A program made the translations under genes and the position numbers. The notes under the pieces are model-generated. The model did no database searches and was not told where the DNA came from. It saw only the letters and a program-made list of their open reading frames with translations. A DNA stretch of 64,000 nt. Source: Macrotis lagotis. Its lineage: Eukaryota > Chordata > Mammalia > Peramelemorphia > Peramelidae. Shown here piece by piece: positions 31,871-43,607 of the stretch. Within the stretch, counting starts at the first letter, position 1, and every line of letters starts with the position of its first letter. Location: positions 279,722,067 to 279,786,066 of the forward strand of contig NC_133660.1 of NCBI RefSeq assembly GCF_037893015.1. Direction: 5' to 3'.

Positions 31871-32310
31871 GAGACTTTCCTAACCCAAAAATTAATGAAC
31901 CCTTCTTGTCTAGGCCAGTAGTCGGAGCCTCTTAACTAGCTGTCTCAATGTCCTGGCTGTTGCCCGCCCATGCCAACAATCAGGGTCTATCTACCCCAAT
32001 GATAAGAGCCACTGAGCAAAGCGCTGAACCAAGTCTGCCTCCCCCTCCTCCAATCCTCTGGCCCAGACATGATGGAAATTCACTCCTTCTCCCTACTCCC
32101 CATTGAGGGGGACATGGTATGTGGTGGGAGGAAGAGAAGAAAAAAAGGGAATGTCTGCTCACCCCGATTAATACTGACTGGGAGGTGATAGTGTCTCCTG
32201 GGAAAGGGGGGAAGTCAGACAGTGGAGGGAGACAAGTCTCTCCTTCCTCTACCTCCTCATTAATGAAGGGAAGAAAATGCCGTCCCTACCTTGGAGCCTG
32301 CATGAGAAAT
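31871..32310. other. low-repeat sequence
   Basis: CCCGATTAATACTGACTGGG and CTCATTAATGAAGGGAAG are small AT islands in GC-rich DNA. No gene. Confidence 0.45.
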
Positions 32311-32314
32311 GGGC

Positions 32315-32590
32315 CCTATCATATCAGATGGTTCTGGCACTGCCCTGGCATGCTGTGTGATCATGGGTGTGGTGCCATCCCCTTTGGGCCTCAGCTTCCT
32401 CATCTGTAATCTAGATGACCTTGGAGGTTCCCTCCAGTGCTCAGTCTCAGTCATTCTTAATTCAAGACCCAAGGGGAAATGCTGCAAGAATTCCTCTTGC
32501 AATGATGAGCCAGGGAAGCCATCAGTGGCTTGAACTCAGATCATCCTAACTCCAAACTTGGTACACAGAGATCATCCAACTGCCTCCTGG
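32315..32590. repeat. MIR fragments
   Basis: 32315-32460 (+): TGCTGTGTGATCATGGGTGT, CCTCAGCTTCCTCATCTGTA. 32525-32590 (-) is weaker: TTGAACTCAGATCATCCTAA. Confidence 0.65.
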
Positions 32591-33185
32591 GATTAGAGTA
32601 CATGCCTAGGGAGTCTCTATCAGTTGCCTTCTGACAACTTCCGATTTTAACTAACTCATGCTGCTAATTAGGAACTGAAAGTTGATAATGGGGAGAGATA
32701 GCCAGGAAGACCTGGCTTCAAGTCTTACCCCTGGCCTTTCCTCAATGTCCCAGGTACTTCCTTGAGATACATAGTTGAGAGAAGGTGTCTACCTACCTTG
32801 GTGGAGAAAATTGCTCCCCTGGAGTTTTCTCTATCAATGAAATCACAGAATTGATTAAACTGAGAGAAACAAAAACTGAAATATTAAACCTGCCGAAGGT
32901 CTGTAACTCCTTGGGGCGACATTCCAGCTGCCCTGCCCTAGTTATGGTTTTGGATTTAGTATCCAAGATTCCATGGCTCTAGACTCTTCCATTTTTACAA
33001 CTCAAAGGTCACACAGGGAGATTGTGACTCAAATTAATCCCATTTTAGGACTGACTCGTCCCATACTCTGTATGGACCACCACTTGGACCAACATGGTCT
33101 AAGTTCCAATTATTCTGGTGCTTCCCAGGTTACAACACCCTTTCCTCTTGTCAACCCCCTTTGTCTTGGGTGGGGGGCATTGCCA
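32591..33185. other. mostly unique sequence
   Basis: 32690-32770 may be a MIR scrap (AGACCTGGCTTCAAGTCTTA). The rest is not recognised. Confidence 0.45.
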
Positions 33186-33189
33186 TTTA

Positions 33190-33640
33190 TTTAAATAGCA
33201 TTTATTGAGCACCCCACTGTCTATTTGGTTCTGCCTAAAGCTACTCACCTCAATGAATCTGCCTCCTTTGGACCTTGAGGCTGCTCTTGGGTCTAATTGC
33301 TGTTTTCTGAATGTGTCCACCAGTCTTGTCTTTCACCTCCAGGAATAGTCCATTTTCCACCTCCAAGCCTAGAATGCACTCTCTCCTCCCCTGAGTCCCT
33401 TTTGGATCCCTTACATTAGTCTAGGCTCATTTTGGCTGCTATACCCTCCAAAAATCCTTCCCTAATTCCTATCTTTGTTAGGGTTCTACATCCCTCCTCA
33501 AATCATCCCATAGAAGGAGTGATTTAGACCCAGAGGGAACCTTAAAAGATGACCCGATGAAACTCCACTGAAAAGGGAAGTCATGGGCTGATTTGAACTC
33601 AGACCCCCAACCAGTATAGCAGGCTGCTTATTTTGCACAG
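33190..33640. repeat. L2 3' ends and MIR scrap
   Basis: 33190-33260 (-): AATAGCATTTATTGAGCACC. 33340-33500 (+): CCAAGCCTAGAATGCACTCT then ATCCTTCCCTAATTCCTA. 33570-33630 (-): CTGATTTGAACTCAGACCCC. Confidence 0.6.
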
Positions 33641-34499
33641 TCCTCCTCTCCTGCTCCTCCCCAGCTTCTGGAAGAAGGTTCAGTCTACCACCTCTCTAAA
33701 CGGGCATAAAGAAAAGACTTCATCCAGGGCTGGGGATATGTAGTTTTTTAGGGTGTGGCTTTCTTTGCAGTACTCTCTCTGCTTCCCCCAGCCCCTGACA
33801 TGTCCTCCTGGAAGACAGCTGCTCAGAACCCCTGAGGAATTTAAACCAACAATTGCATACCCAACATAATCGGCATACTCTTTGTTCATCTGGAGTCCCG
33901 AGTTCAAGTCTTAGCATCTGCCTTTAACTTATTTACAATGTAACCTTGGACAATCCTCCCCTTCTCCACCTCGCCCCCCCAGCCAAGGTTCAGGACTCAA
34001 ATGAATAATCTCTACAGTTTTTTTCAGTTCTAATGGTCTCTGTATCTAAGACATCACTGCTCTCCACTAACTTTTCTTCTCCCAAGCAACCCTCAGATCA
34101 CACTTCTAAGGAGTAACTAACTACATGGTCCTACAGACCTCACCTTTAATAGCCAAGAACCATTAAGGTGACCTTGAGCCTGTAACTTCCTTTATCTTCC
34201 TTGTGAATGTATTGTCCTACTAAGGAATGGGTTTACCCAAAGCTGGACTATGTGACCTCAGAAAGATGGGCTTACCTGGACAGCCGAGTGTCTGAGGTGG
34301 GGGTTAGCAGGTAGGAGAGAACCAACTGGTCAAGATTCCCAGGTAACAGGATACATCAATCCCTGCTGCTCAAGGGGAATCCTCCCTTGGGTCTGATTAA
34401 AAAAAAAAAAGGATGATTGTTACAAAAGGGAAACAGCTCAGGACAAGGAAGTGGGAAACTTCCTATGGCAATGGGGTCATGAGGCAGCCCCCAACAGCT
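33641..34499. other. low-repeat sequence
   Basis: 33900-34060 may be a MIR (GAGTTCAAGTCTTAGCATCT, AATGTAACCTTGGACAATCC). Otherwise nothing recognised. Confidence 0.45.
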
Positions 34500-34975
34500 A
34501 GAGTCACCCGGGGTTACATGAAAGGGGAGGAGCCTCCAGGATCAGGTGTGTGGTCACACACCACCGTCTGCCCTGGTCAGACTCCATCTGGAGGTGGACA
34601 CTCAGTCCTGGAGAGCACATTTTAGGGAAGACATTCAACAGGTGAAATGGTTCCAGATGAGGCTGCTCAGGTTGGACAAAACCAAACATGCAATGACTTC
34701 CATGAAGCCATGATGGGAAGGGTGGTAGAAGAATATTAGCCCAGGTGAAGGGACCATGTATGGGGAAATAGGTTCCCATAGGTGGAGGACTGTCCCATGG
34801 GAGGGGGGTTCAATTTTTTTCTGCTTGGCCCCAGAGAGCAGAGTTAGAATCCAAATGGGGTTCCAGTCTGAGGCTGGGACCTTAGGGTCAGAGCCAGAAT
34901 ACCAATGTTATACAAAAAGTTATCTTAGGCTGGAGGTCAGCAAAAGCTTCCTGAGAGTTGAGTTCTCCAGGTGAC
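34500..34975 (+). repeat. L3/CR1 fragment
   Basis: TGCCCTGGTCAGACTCCATC, GGAGAGCACATTTTAGGGAA, then CTTAGGCTGGAGGTCAGCAA and AAGCTTCCTGAGAGTTG; the middle has internal rearrangement. Confidence 0.75.
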
Positions 34976-35330
34976 CCTGCTTGCAAATATACTCAGTGGG
35001 GCTGTTCACCTGGGTCTTGGTCCCCAAAGGTTTCCGGGGTCCTCCCCGATCTCTGGCACTCTGATCAGCAGCCAGAATAGCAGAAAACTCAGGAAAAAAA
35101 AGGAAGAAGTCTTCCAATCAGATGCCAAGCTTGCAGATAACACGGGAGGAAGTTTATTTCGATGAGGAAATCCCTCAGTGTGGTTGCAAATGGGCTTGGC
35201 ATGGTCACTGAGGAAGAAGGGGGCCGTGAAGGAAACCCTATCAGACCTCGCGGCTGTCATCTTCTCCCCCTGACAGGTTGGCCTTTCATTTATCTCTTAT
35301 CTACAGGAAACGGTCTCAGGGCTTCTGAAT
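34976..35330. promoter_or_regulatory. possible conserved non-coding element
   Basis: Repeat-free: CAGATAACACGGGAGGAAGT, TTTATTTCGATGAGGAAATC, GTGTGGTTGCAAATGGGCTT, ATCTCTTATCTACAGGAAAC. At least three GATA-type cores (AGATAA, CTTATC, TTATCT). Confidence 0.35.
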
Positions 35331-35529
35331 CTGGGGGGCAAGCTCCAGAGTGCACAGGGGCAGTGAGTCATTCCTGGGCAAGCACTCAAGCCCTTGGGGT
35401 GTCCATCTCTCCAGCTGTCCATCCGTCTGTCCGCCCACCCATCTGCTGCAGCCCAGGGGCCCGGCCTGGTCTCTTTGCCAGGGCTTTGGTTGGGCTGGGC
35501 TCAGAGCCTCCAGGGTGGGCTCGGGCACC

Positions 35530-35710
35530 AGCTAAAAGTGAAAGTTCTTGGAAAAATAACAAACAGTGAATGAAAGCCAGAGGGCAATCCCCGAGAGGGC
35601 AGGGGGAGGGAGGCACCCCCTGACTAATGCAGGAACTATCTGGCCCTCCTGCTATGACTAAGGCTCCAACAATGTGCATTATTTAATAAGTGAAGGGCCA
35701 GAGAGCTGCT
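35530..35710. promoter_or_regulatory. possible conserved non-coding element
   Basis: AAAAATAACAAACAGTGAAT, CTGACTAATGCAGGAACTAT, CAACAATGTGCATTATTTAA: SOX- and homeobox-like strings in a repeat-free block. Confidence 0.3.
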
Positions 35711-36334
35711 GAGGAAGTTGGGGCCGGATGCGGCCACTGGGCCCCACTGGGATGGCCTCCCAACCATCAGGCCCCAGAGGGTGGCTGGGCTGCAGAGTCC
35801 ATGTGCTGCCCCACACCCCCACCCCGACTCAACCAGAGGAAGAGAGAGCTATTCTGAGAGGTTCAGAGGTGGGCTGCTGCTGACCCCAGAGCCAGATGTA
35901 CCTTGGGTCTCTAGCAGGAAGACTGGAATGATTGGGTTCCCATGAGACAGACCCATCCCTGTTGCCCAGCCAAGCACCTGGCTCAAGGCTGGCCCAAGAT
36001 CCTGCAGCTGCTAAAAGAGGTAGATTATGCCCATTGAATCCAAAGTCCACCCCAAGCTTGTCCCTTGCCTCTAGAAGCCCTTCACTCTGGGGCTTTTGAT
36101 AAATGAAGCCACCAGCACGTATGCACCGTGGGAAGGGTCCAGCTTCCTCTGAGGGACAAATCAGACCCTTCTTCTAGGATGTCCATGAAGCATCCCCAGA
36201 GACACGAGTTAGTCCCTTTGGGAGCCTGATCGGAGAATGGATAAGGGCCTTGGCCCTGTTTGTCCAGATGCCTGGACTCCCCAAAACCATCCGAGGAGAA
36301 GGGGATGGCAGTGATCAGGAAGAGCTGGGTGTCA
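35711..36334. other. GC-rich unique sequence
   Basis: No repeat or gene recognised. Confidence 0.5.
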
Positions 36335-36490
36335 GGAGAAACTGCATTATGGGACCCAGATCCAGCCAGTCCTTTCCCTGAGCCTCAGTTTCCTCATCTG
36401 TAACTTAGGGTTAATAATAGCACCTTCCTTATGGGGGGTTGTGGAGAATCATGTCTGTAAAGTGTTTTGTTAACCTCAAAGCCTGATGCT
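36335..36490 (+). repeat. MIR copy
   Basis: TGAGCCTCAGTTTCCTCATC, TTAATAATAGCACCTTCCTT, GTCTGTAAAGTGTTTTGTTA. Confidence 0.85.
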
Positions 36491-37029
36491 CCTGACTGGT
36501 GTCATCCTCTCCTCACTGACCTTGTCCATTGGCCTCTAAGAAGGCTCCCCAGGGCAGAGATACTGGACAAGGCTCAGGGTCCAGAGTCTTGAGGCCCCAT
36601 GAAAGCTCCCCTTAGATCATGTGCCAGCTGCAGAAGCAGGAGATTGGTGATCCCCACATAACCCCAGGGGTAGACTGGGAAGAGGGGGAAGGTGCAGAGG
36701 CTAGCGACCTTGAAGAAAAAGTCCCTTCTGGGTTTCTTTGTCTGTCCTTCAGTTTCTCATTTAACAGCCTTCTTTTCCAGAGCCAGGATTCCCTTTCTGG
36801 TCCCACCACACCCAGCCCAGGGGTAACTAGAACAGTCTCTCCCTAAGATAGGAAAGAGCTGGGCACAAACCACACAACCTTTTAGACCTTCCTTTCTCTT
36901 CTGCACTAGAATGAGGGAGGAAGCAAGTGCAGCTCCCCATTTCTAGCCATTTTTCTTCTATCTGTAGTCAGGAAACTTCACCCAAGGGTAACATTGGGTT
37001 GGCATAGTGGGGGGGGGTACACTCAGGGT
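36491..37029. other. unique sequence
   Basis: An acceptor-like tract ends CTTTTCCAG near 36780; G9 at 37009-37017. No gene is recognised. Confidence 0.45.
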
Positions 37030-37290
37030 TAGGCTGCTATTGCTCTGGATTGCTCAATGTACACAGTTTCTGGAGAAGTTGCTAGAAAGAATGAACTGTA
37101 TCTTGGCATGGAGGTGAGCGTCCACTTTCAGTTCAAGATTTCTGCTGCACCCAGAGAAGGCAATTTGATTCCCAGGGCAGGCTGAATGCCTTTGCCTTCA
37201 GCCTAGAAAAGGGTGTCCATTGTCCAGGAAGCTGACCTTGGCTTCTGAGAGCTGTAGAAAGTCACCGAGGTAGACTCATCCATTCATTCT
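37030..37290. promoter_or_regulatory. possible conserved non-coding element
   Basis: TGCTATTGCTCTGGATTGCT, GAATGAACTGTATCTTGGCA, TCCACTTTCAGTTCAAGATT, AAGGCAATTTGATTCCCAGG. GAG|GTGAGC near 37112 could serve as a donor. Confidence 0.28.
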
Positions 37291-37306
37291 TCAATCAGCA
37301 AGAGAG

Positions 37307-37530
37307 CAGTGGGGTACAGTGGATAGCGTGCTGAACTTGGAGCCAGGAAAAAATGAGTTGCCAGCATAGACTGGTTGGATGGCCTAAGGTCCAGTGGATA
37401 GAGAATGGAAGGTCTGGGTTCAGATCCCACTTCCAACACTTCTTCTGAAACATTGAGTGAATTCCTTTACCAGCTTGGGCTGCAAAATAAGAGGGCTAGA
37501 TTAAGTCACCACTGAAGTCCTTCAATCGAT
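37307..37530 (+). repeat. diverged tRNA-headed SINE
   Basis: TGGGGTACAGTGGATAGCGT followed by a second head-like AGTGGATAGAGAATGG and GGTTCAGATCCCACTTCC. Partial head duplication or two old copies. Confidence 0.65.
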
Positions 37531-38039
37531 TATCCTGTGTGTGGTCCTAAGCACCCTCTGGAGAATCTGTAAAGGGGAGGGGGGGGGTGTGGAGGGAGTC
37601 ACCTGCTTGCTCTTACCCCAAGTAGAAGCTTTATATATCAAATGAGGTGATGGATGTAATGTGCTTTGTCTTGTTTTCATAGCACTCCATAGTATTATTG
37701 GTCATCAATATTACTTGGGTGGTTGTGGTTGTTCTTCGACATGGTATTCCTGTGTTGGAGTTAAGGTGTGGGACCGCCAAAGGTTGGACACAAATAGGTC
37801 CCCAATAGTGGAGCAATCCCTATGCCTTCCACACCTCAGAAAGCCAGACTAGAAGAAAGCTGGCCTTGGTCCTCAACATCAGGAACCCCCATCAAGCCTT
37901 CCTCTGACCCATGCCTTTCACTGTCCCAGAGAACTCAGCACCCCGGAGTGAGAGATTAGAAGGGTACCCCGAGGAACTCACAGATCTGGTCAGGAAACAA
38001 GCCATGTCAGTGCTGACTCCCTCCAGCATCAAGAAGAGG
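37531..38039. other. unique sequence
   Basis: G9 at 37579-37587. 37911-38040 has a short open frame that joins the L2 below. No gene. Confidence 0.45.
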
Positions 38040-38525
38040 ATTCTAATCCACAAATATCTGTTAAAGGTCATCAATGCCTTCCCTCCTCCTGGATTCATCC
38101 TTCAAGGCTCAAAACCTACATGCTTCCTCTAAGAAGCCCCTCTTACAGCCCCCTAGTCATTTGTGCCTTTTCTCTTCTCAAATTATGATGCAAGTCCTAG
38201 AAGGTTTCCTTTCAGAATTCCCCAGGAGGATGTTAGCTTCCTGAAGGCAGGGGCTTTTTGTTTTGCTTTTGTCTGGCCCCTAGAGAATATCTGCAGGCTT
38301 TCCTATTGGACTTTATTCTTTTCTAGGGTACAGAGGAAACCTCGAGCTCTGTAGCTGGAGGACCTGAGTACTCATTTGGATTCTGATTTATACTTCTTGC
38401 TCATCTCACCCCAGACAAATGATTTACAATCTCTGGGTCCCCTTTTCCTCCTTTGTAACATGAAGGGATTGGGTTAAATGCTCTTAGAGGTTCCTTCCAG
38501 TCTTTCAACTCTGATCCTGTGACCC
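38040..38525 (+). repeat. L2 3' end then MIR
   Basis: 38080-38310: CCTTCAAGGCTCAAAACCTA, CTTCCTCTAAGAAGCCCCT, TAGCTTCCTGAAGGCAGGGG. 38345-38525: AGCTGGAGGACCTGAGTACT, TCCTTTGTAACATGAAGGGA, TTAGAGGTTCCTTCCAG. Confidence 0.75.
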
Positions 38526-39270
38526 ACAGTCCCAAATGTCCCAAAGAGCCACCAGAGCGGGGCTCTTTGTCTCCAGGTGGGGTCATTTCTTCCGACCAGT
38601 TTTCAGAATTCTGGGGGTGCTCTGACACAGACAGTGATGTTGAATCAGCTCCAGTGGGTTTGTGGAGGGTCAGAGCCCTGGAAACTTCTTCTTGTGATGC
38701 ATTACCTGTCCAGAGACAGAACTAGGAGAGGGACCAAGTGTGTGGACATATCCCCTTATGTCCCTGACATATTGAGAGCATCCAAGGAGAAAATGTTATC
38801 AGAAGCCAAATGGATATTCTAGGCTGACCACCCAGCTAGTTTCTTTTATACTGTCTTGCCTTTCCAACAATTTACAGGGTATACCAAATGCTCCCATCAG
38901 TCCAGTGGGGACTCCAGAATCTTCCCCCACTCCTCAAGCTATCCCCACCAAGTCAGAGGTTCTTTCCAGATCTCTGCCTCAGAAGGAGGTGAAGCAAGAC
39001 CCTGAGTCCTTACCCCCCCCCCCCGAAGAGATTGGGAGTAAAGGGCCAATTGAAAACCTGGGGACATTCCACAGGCTGAACCTTTACGGGGGGAGGAGGT
39101 TGAGGGGGAGTTTCTAAAATTAGGATCTTCTTTCTAGGTTTGGAAAATGAGAGTGGCAAGACACTGTTGGCTTTCACTGATCCCTGAGGAATTCCCTCAG
39201 GATCCTGAGGAGGGTTCAGTCTGGGAGAGTGAGTCCAGGACTGGTCACCATAGATCACTGTGTAGAGAGA
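38526..39270. other. unique sequence
   Basis: C12 at 39013-39024. Overlapping frames near 70-86 codons without motif. Confidence 0.5.
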
Positions 39271-39274
39271 AGAG

Positions 39275-39710
39275 CTCTGAGCCTCAATGGACGCATCTGG
39301 AAATTAATAAAGCAGCCCACATTTATGGAGTTCCTGGAGCTTTTCAAAGCTCTCTTGCATGCTTTAACTCCCTTAAAAGTGAGGGGATTGGATTAGATTA
39401 CTTCTAAGGTTACTTCTAACATCCCATTCATCCATTCATCTCTTTTTAGATTCTCTCTCTCCAGCCATATTTGATCTGTTCATTTATCTCTGTAGATTCT
39501 CTCTCTCTCATCCATGTAGCATCCTCTCACTATCTCTGATCTTTTCATTGCTCTCCCCATCTCTTCTTTGTTCTCTCTCTGCCTCTGTCTCTCTGTTCTT
39601 CTCTGTCATTTGCTCCATCGTCCCAGGGTCTCAGTGGCTTCCTCTGTAAAAGGGAAGTATGGCCTTGATGGTCACGGGGTCCTTCCCACTCTGACGGATA
39701 GACCCTGACC
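39275..39710. repeat. MIR fragments and CT-rich stretch
   Basis: 39280-39420 (+) has CTCAATGGACGCATCTGGAA and GATTGGATTAGATTACTTCT. 39430-39605 is imperfect TCTCTC. 39620-39700 (+) has GGTCTCAGTGGCTTCCTCTG. Confidence 0.6.
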
Positions 39711-40229
39711 CCTTCACCCTATTCAGATGGACTGGAAGTCTACAGAGGAGAGCCCAGTACCTCTGCTTGCCTCCTGGGTCTAGGGAGGAAGTAGCTCTGG
39801 GCAGGGGCACTGTAGTACCTGCTGCAGGGGTCACTACAATGTAGGAGGGCCTCTCCGGTTTGCATCCAACTTCCCCAAGTCCCCATTTTAGTCCCCTCCC
39901 CTCCCCCTTGAGCCCTTAGCCCAAGCTGCTGACAGGCCTTAAGGACCAAGGAGGGCCTGCTGTGGTCAGGTACAAGAAGTTTGGACAGCTGTGTGGCTGG
40001 CCTCCTGCCTCCAGGGCCACTTGGCCTTGAACTCGGCCAAGCCCAAGTGGGGCTGGTCAGCAGCAGCAGCAGTGAGGAAATTCTCCTGGTTCCTCCTGCA
40101 GGCTCCCCCTCGTCTGTCCCCTTGCAGCTGGACTCTGGGGCCAGGGGGAGAGAAGCAGGACTTTCTCAGCCCTGGGGGGTCCGGCAGACACAGTCCGCAT
40201 GATTGCCTGCTCCAGCCTGGCCAGGAGGG
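39711..40229. other. GC-rich unique sequence
   Basis: A short (CAG)n run at 40060-40072. No gene recognised. Confidence 0.5.
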
Positions 40230-40520
40230 CTGTGGGCTGCGAGGGGCCCCGCTGCCTCACACTTCATTAGCATGAACAGGCAGCTTCTCTGAGTCGCCCT
40301 AGACAGCTGCTTCTGGAGTCGAGAGGCCGGGGACGCTGGTGGCCAGATCCCAAACACGCCGGGGTCACCGACAGGGGGAAATCCTCCTCCTTCCTCAGGC
40401 TGCAAATGGGGCCTTAAAAGATGGGGCAATTTCCCAGAAAGAAAACAATGTTTCACCACCAAGTGCCCAACGACTGTGGATCAAAAGCCCAGGAAGAACA
40501 TTTCACCCAGGGTGGGCACC
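40230..40520. promoter_or_regulatory. possible conserved non-coding element
   Basis: CACACTTCATTAGCATGAAC, AACAGGCAGCTTCTCTGAGT, GAAAACAATGTTTCACCACC, GACTGTGGATCAAAAGCCCA; repeat-free with mixed composition. Confidence 0.33.
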
Positions 40521-40535
40521 CTCAGATGTTACAGG

Positions 40536-40615
40536 ATCTCACAAGCACACAGACAAACATGCATGTGTGTATGTGTGTGCATGTATGAGACACACACATG
40601 AGTGTAGGCATGTAT
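40536..40615. repeat. short CA/TG palindromic repeat
   Basis: CAAGCACACAGACAAACATG, then GTGTGTATGTGTGTGCATGT, then GAGACACACACATGAGTG: CA, TG, CA blocks that can fold back. Confidence 0.8.
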
Positions 40616-40959
40616 CGAGAGAAGCGTCTGAGACTTCACGGCTATCAGGTACCCCAGTTTGGAATCTCTCTCCATCAATGCAAGATGGTACCTGCTTTTC
40701 AGCCGAGAGTCTTGGGGTAGAGGGTTCTGAACCTTGACCTGGGGCAGTCTGCTGCAGTCCAAGATTCTTTTTCAGAATCCCATTTTTAAATGCATAGGAT
40801 TACCATGAACCAATGGCATTGAAGCAGACCTGCCAAAACCTTGAGCCACTTCATCCTGGGTGGATCAAGCAGCCTGGCCAGGGGGACACGTTGACCTAGG
40901 GCTTGGTGAGTCCGAGGCGGGCTCTCCAGGTATCCTGCCAGGGTCGGAGAGCCAAGAAC

Positions 40960-41430
40960 GAATGAGATCAGACGTGGAAAGTGCTTGTGAAGCCTTTAGT
41001 CACCACAGGCGAGTTCCCGCCTGGCATGGCCCTCCAGATCCCCTTGGCCAGTGCGAGGCCTGGCCGGTGGGCTTTACACCCACCATCACGGCAGGGTGGG
41101 ATTCCTCTGACCACTTTCTTGGGCTTGAATGCTACCTCTGTCCCTTGGCCATCACACGGCCTAGGACGCTGTGGGTCTAGTTATCAGCTGCTGGGAAATA
41201 AACATTTTATAAGCCGCTGGTCTTGATCATGAGAACAAATGGTCCTTTCATTGGAGTTCTGGAAACGTAAAGTGCGCCCTTGCGAGTGAGCAGATTAAAT
41301 TGTGTGCGTCTGGGAGACAGCCTATAGACAGACCCAGCTTCAAAGTCAGAAGGCCCCCGAGTCAGAGGAAGGTTCAATTCATTTGTCAGGGCCCCGAAAA
41401 CAGATGATTTCAATCAGCAGAGGGGGAGAG
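40960..41430. promoter_or_regulatory. possible conserved non-coding element
   Basis: Strongest part 41200-41420: AAACATTTTATAAGCCGCTG, AACAAATGGTCCTTTCATTG (SOX-like), GAGCAGATTAAATTGTGTGC, TTCAATTCATTTGTCAGGGC. No repeat recognised. Confidence 0.38.
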
Positions 41431-41589
41431 AGGGAAAAAAATGACTTCATGGCCATCGTTTCCTGAAAAAGACAGCCCTTGCCTTCTAATACCAAACCCG
41501 GGGGCTCCTGGAATTTGGTGGACCCCAGCCCCCCAGGAAAACCCCCTCCAGGGGGGAGGGAGAGTGTGAATTTCCTGGGGGAGGGCAGG

Positions 41590-41890
41590 CTGGGCCAGTG
41601 TTGGGAACTCTTTGGGGCCACAATGGAAGGCCTTGATGGAAAGAAAGTGATAACACACAATCCCCTCCCCGCCCCCTCCCCTCCTCCCTCCTCTTCCCCA
41701 CAGGCCCCCTCCCCCATCCCACTTCCTCTTCTTAAGCAAAACAGAGCGGTGCTGGCTTTCATGAATGGTCAAGCTTCCCAGGGAGAGGATTGGCTGCGCC
41801 CTCGGTGGCCTGGGCCAATCCGGGCCCTGGATACGGCTGGAGGCTGTGTGGGGGGCCTCTGTCTCTGCCCGTGAATGATTTTGCCTCTGT
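41590..41890. promoter_or_regulatory. unique block with paired CCAAT boxes
   Basis: ATTGG (41789-41793) and CCAAT (41815-41819) face each other in GAGAGGATTGGCTGCGCC and GGGCCAATCCGGG. CTTAAGCAAAACAGAGCGG and TTTCATGAATGGTCAAGC lie just left. No TATA box or CpG island is evident. Confidence 0.35.
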
Positions 41891-42189
41891 CTCCTACCTT
41901 GCTGAACCTCCCTCTCTCTTAAGTAGGAAGCCATGTGATTCCTTCCCCCTTTCCCCCCCAGACCCTATGAGGGTTCAGGCACAATTGTATCATTCTTAGC
42001 TGTGGCCAGGCTTCCTGACAATGGCCCACAGCCTTCCTTCCTTGGGTCGGTGTTGACTCTTAGGATCTTATGACAGAAGCAGAGCCTGGTGGTTGGGGAG
42101 GCGTTTCTGTGCATGGGGTGGGGGCTCCAGGTTCAGGGGCACAAAGTCAGGGAGGCCCAGAGAGGTCTGTGGGTCCTTATCAAACACTT
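41891..42189. other. unique sequence
   Basis: Nothing recognised. Confidence 0.5.
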
Positions 42190-42540
42190 GGCTTTGTTCA
42201 TTTAAAAATTCCTTTATTTATTCTGTGGTTCCTCATTACAGGTTAAAAAAATGACAATAATGTATTTAAACTTTTCAATTCCAAATTCTCTCCTTCCTTC
42301 CAATCCCTTCCCCCTCCTGGAGAAGGAGAGCCCTTTGATTTTAGTTCGACACTTGAGGTCATGCAAAACATTTTCCCACATGAACCACATCGCAAAAACC
42401 CAAAACAAAACAAAATAATAAAAATAAAGTTTTTAGAAAGTCTGCTTCAATCTGCATTGTCTCCATCAACTCTGGCTCGGAGGGAGGCTCTGGGTTTTCA
42501 TCCCGTGGCCATGTCTACTACAGATATACTTCATTAGTGT
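42190..42540 (-). mobile_element. L1 3' UTR, antisense
   Basis: ATTCCTTTATTTATTCTGTG, CTTTTCAATTCCAAATTCTC, CATGCAAAACATTTTCCCAC, GTCTGCTTCAATCTGCATTG. This is a different subfamily from the 49-kb copy. Confidence 0.8.
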
Positions 42541-42849
42541 TGCTGTGTCAGCCCAGCCAGCATGGGCACTGCCCACTTGTTGGCTCTGCCTTCCTTTGCC
42601 TTGACCATCTGAGGGCTTGGGCGGGGAAGAAAGTGAATCTGCCGTTGGTCTTGTGGGAGCCGGCTGGCTTAACTTTGGTTTGTTGGTGTAGTAAGGAGGA
42701 GGGTGGCTTAGGAGCAGCCACTTCCCCCACTCCTGGAAGACCTGGGCCACAGATCTATGCAAGATTCCTGCTTTCAACATCAATTAATTCAGTTCAAGTC
42801 ACATGCATTATGTCTACCACACAGCTAGTGGGGGGGGGTACACTCTATT
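42541..42849. other. unique sequence
   Basis: G9 at 42830-42838. No gene recognised. Confidence 0.5.
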
Positions 42850-43110
42850 TCCCAGGGCCTAGATGAGAAAACTGAGACTGAGCCCTACTTTTAGGAAAGA
42901 GAGAATATTAAGAGGTGGAGATCACCCAGAGATCAGGGCCAAAGAAGAGAGGATCATACCACAGCTGAGGCTCCAAGAAAGCTGAGGATCCTTAGTCAAC
43001 AAAAGCACTAAATCACATCACCTCTGCCTGCCTCGGTTTCCTCATCTGTAAATTGAGGGGCAATGGAATCAGTGGTCAAATACAGCTCTTAATTGATGAT
43101 GCTGTGAGAA
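42850..43110. repeat. MIR fragments
   Basis: 42853-42890 (-) AGATGAGAAAACTGAGACTG. 43015-43105 (+) GCCTCGGTTTCCTCATCTGT. Confidence 0.7.
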
Positions 43111-43225
43111 AAAAAAGAGAAACCAGCTACTGTACATAGAAAGTAATTCTCAGAGGGCCTTGAAGAAAACATAGACCTGGAGGAACATGATCACCAGTCA
43201 AGAACTGAGCCTTGAAGGGACCTTG

Positions 43226-43497
43226 TTGTTTGTCCTTCAAAGAAGACCATGACATCAGGAAGGAGATGCCCTGACATTTGGGGGGGAGCTGTGCTAAGTC
43301 ACCAACCTCACTTTCTCCTCCAGAACCATCTGGGTCCAGTGACCAGATATAAATTAGAATGACTGGAGATGGTCCTGGATGAAAGGCAATCTGGATTAGG
43401 TATTTTGCCCAAGGTCACCCAGTAAGTGGAAGTGTCTGAGTCTCCAATCCTTCTGATTCCAAAGCCAATTCTCTATCCACTGCACCATCCAGCTGCT
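43226..43497 (-). mobile_element. composite marsupial SINE, antisense
   Basis: TTGTTTGTCCTTCAAAGAAG, CATGACATCAGGAAGGAGAT, CACTTTCTCCTCCAGAACCA, ATCCACTGCACCATCCAGCT. Confidence 0.9.
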
Positions 43498-43607
43498 CTG
43501 AAGGGATCTAGGGATTACAACATCAGGACAGGAGAAGGAAGAGTATCTCAGGCACTAGAGATAAAAATTGCAAAGATATGGAGGTCAGTGAGGATTTACC
43601 ACATATG

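Noticed and set aside
41379..41934. 174- and 131-codon overlapping frames
   Set aside because: Gly/Pro-rich chance frames on both strands of a GC-rich block; no splice context or motif.
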